A stretch of 6,216 bases of DNA from an uncultured Ruminococcus sp. Lineage in GTDB: Bacteria; Bacillota; Clostridia; Oscillospirales; Ruminococcaceae. The stretch covers positions 1 through 6,216 of the forward strand of contig CAMNAY010000106.1 of NCBI GenBank assembly GCA_946531975.1, given 5' to 3'. The notes under the pieces were generated by a model. It made no database searches and was not told where the DNA came from. It was given only the letters and a program-made list of their open reading frames with translations. A program made the translations under genes and the position numbers. Positions 6,090 to 6,216 of the stretch are shown here, piece after piece; position 1 is the first letter of the stretch; every line of letters begins with the position of its first letter.

Positions 6090-6216
6090 ATGAAAGAATT
6101 TCGAGTCGGAATCATCGGCGCAACCGGCATGGTCGGTCAGCGCTTCGCACTGCTGCTCGCAGAGCATCCGTGGTTTAAGGTCACGGCACTGGCGGCATCG
6201 TCCCGCTCTGCCGGAA
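6090..6216 (+). CDS. asd: Aspartate-semialdehyde dehydrogenase, N-terminal part only
   Basis: The ATG lies 8 bases after GGAGG (6077-6081). The 42 visible residues begin MKEFRVGIIGATGMVGQRF, with the NADP-binding glycine motif GATGMVGQ at 10-17 and the family segment HPWFKVTALAAS at 26-37. The enzyme reduces aspartyl-4-phosphate to aspartate-4-semialdehyde with NADPH, the branch-point step toward lysine/diaminopimelate, threonine and methionine, in the cytoplasm. The GMVGQRF and HPWF signatures fit the subfamily first known from archaea and fungi rather than the classic B. subtilis/E. coli form. The lysine riboswitch immediately upstream independently supports the call. The catalytic Cys region lies beyond the right edge. 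Confidence 0.93.
   Translation, partial: MKEFRVGIIGATGMVGQRFALLLAEHPWFKVTALAASSRSAG

Overview
The window looks like chromosomal DNA of an anaerobic Firmicute, most likely a fibre-degrading Ruminococcus or close relative (Clostridia, Oscillospiraceae). This is inferred from two adjacent genes carrying type I dockerin repeats, from Gram-positive style promoters and strong AGGAG ribosome sites, and from a lysine riboswitch in front of an aspartate-semialdehyde dehydrogenase gene. All genes read on the + strand and the base composition is moderately GC-rich. I cannot assign a species.

Region 1 (1-2487) is a two-gene secreted-protein operon. The first gene, cut at the left edge, encodes a transglutaminase-like (papain-fold) protein with an intact Cys-His-Asp triad and a C-terminal dockerin. 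After 25 bases comes a gene for a signal-peptide protein with an N-terminal dockerin and an SGNH/GDSL-type hydrolase domain. Both products would be exported and could dock on cohesins of a cellulosome-like complex. A short hairpin plus T-run near 2570-2596 probably ends this transcript.

Region 2 (2608-5525) is a cytoplasmic/membrane module. A near-consensus promoter with a perfect 12-bp palindrome just downstream drives an SPFH-domain protein of the YdjI type with three C-terminal zinc ribbons. A 78-nt imperfect hairpin followed by a U-rich stretch separates it from a gene for a zinc-ribbon protein with two membrane segments, of the YdjG type. In Bacillus subtilis homologues of these two sit with PspA (YdjF) and YdjH in an envelope-stress complex. 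Here only the two are visible, in the opposite order. A strong terminator closes the region.

Region 3 (5526-6216) is the lysine/aspartate-pathway control region: a short non-coding stretch with two tight hairpins, a consensus promoter, a full lysine (L-box) aptamer, an intrinsic terminator as expression platform, and the first 42 codons of asd, which runs off the right edge. High lysine should end transcription before asd.

The most notable items are the PspA-less SPFH/zinc-ribbon pair with its structured spacer and palindromic operator candidate, and the paired dockerin proteins with unusual catalytic domains. I see no mobile elements, CRISPR arrays, tRNA or rRNA genes.
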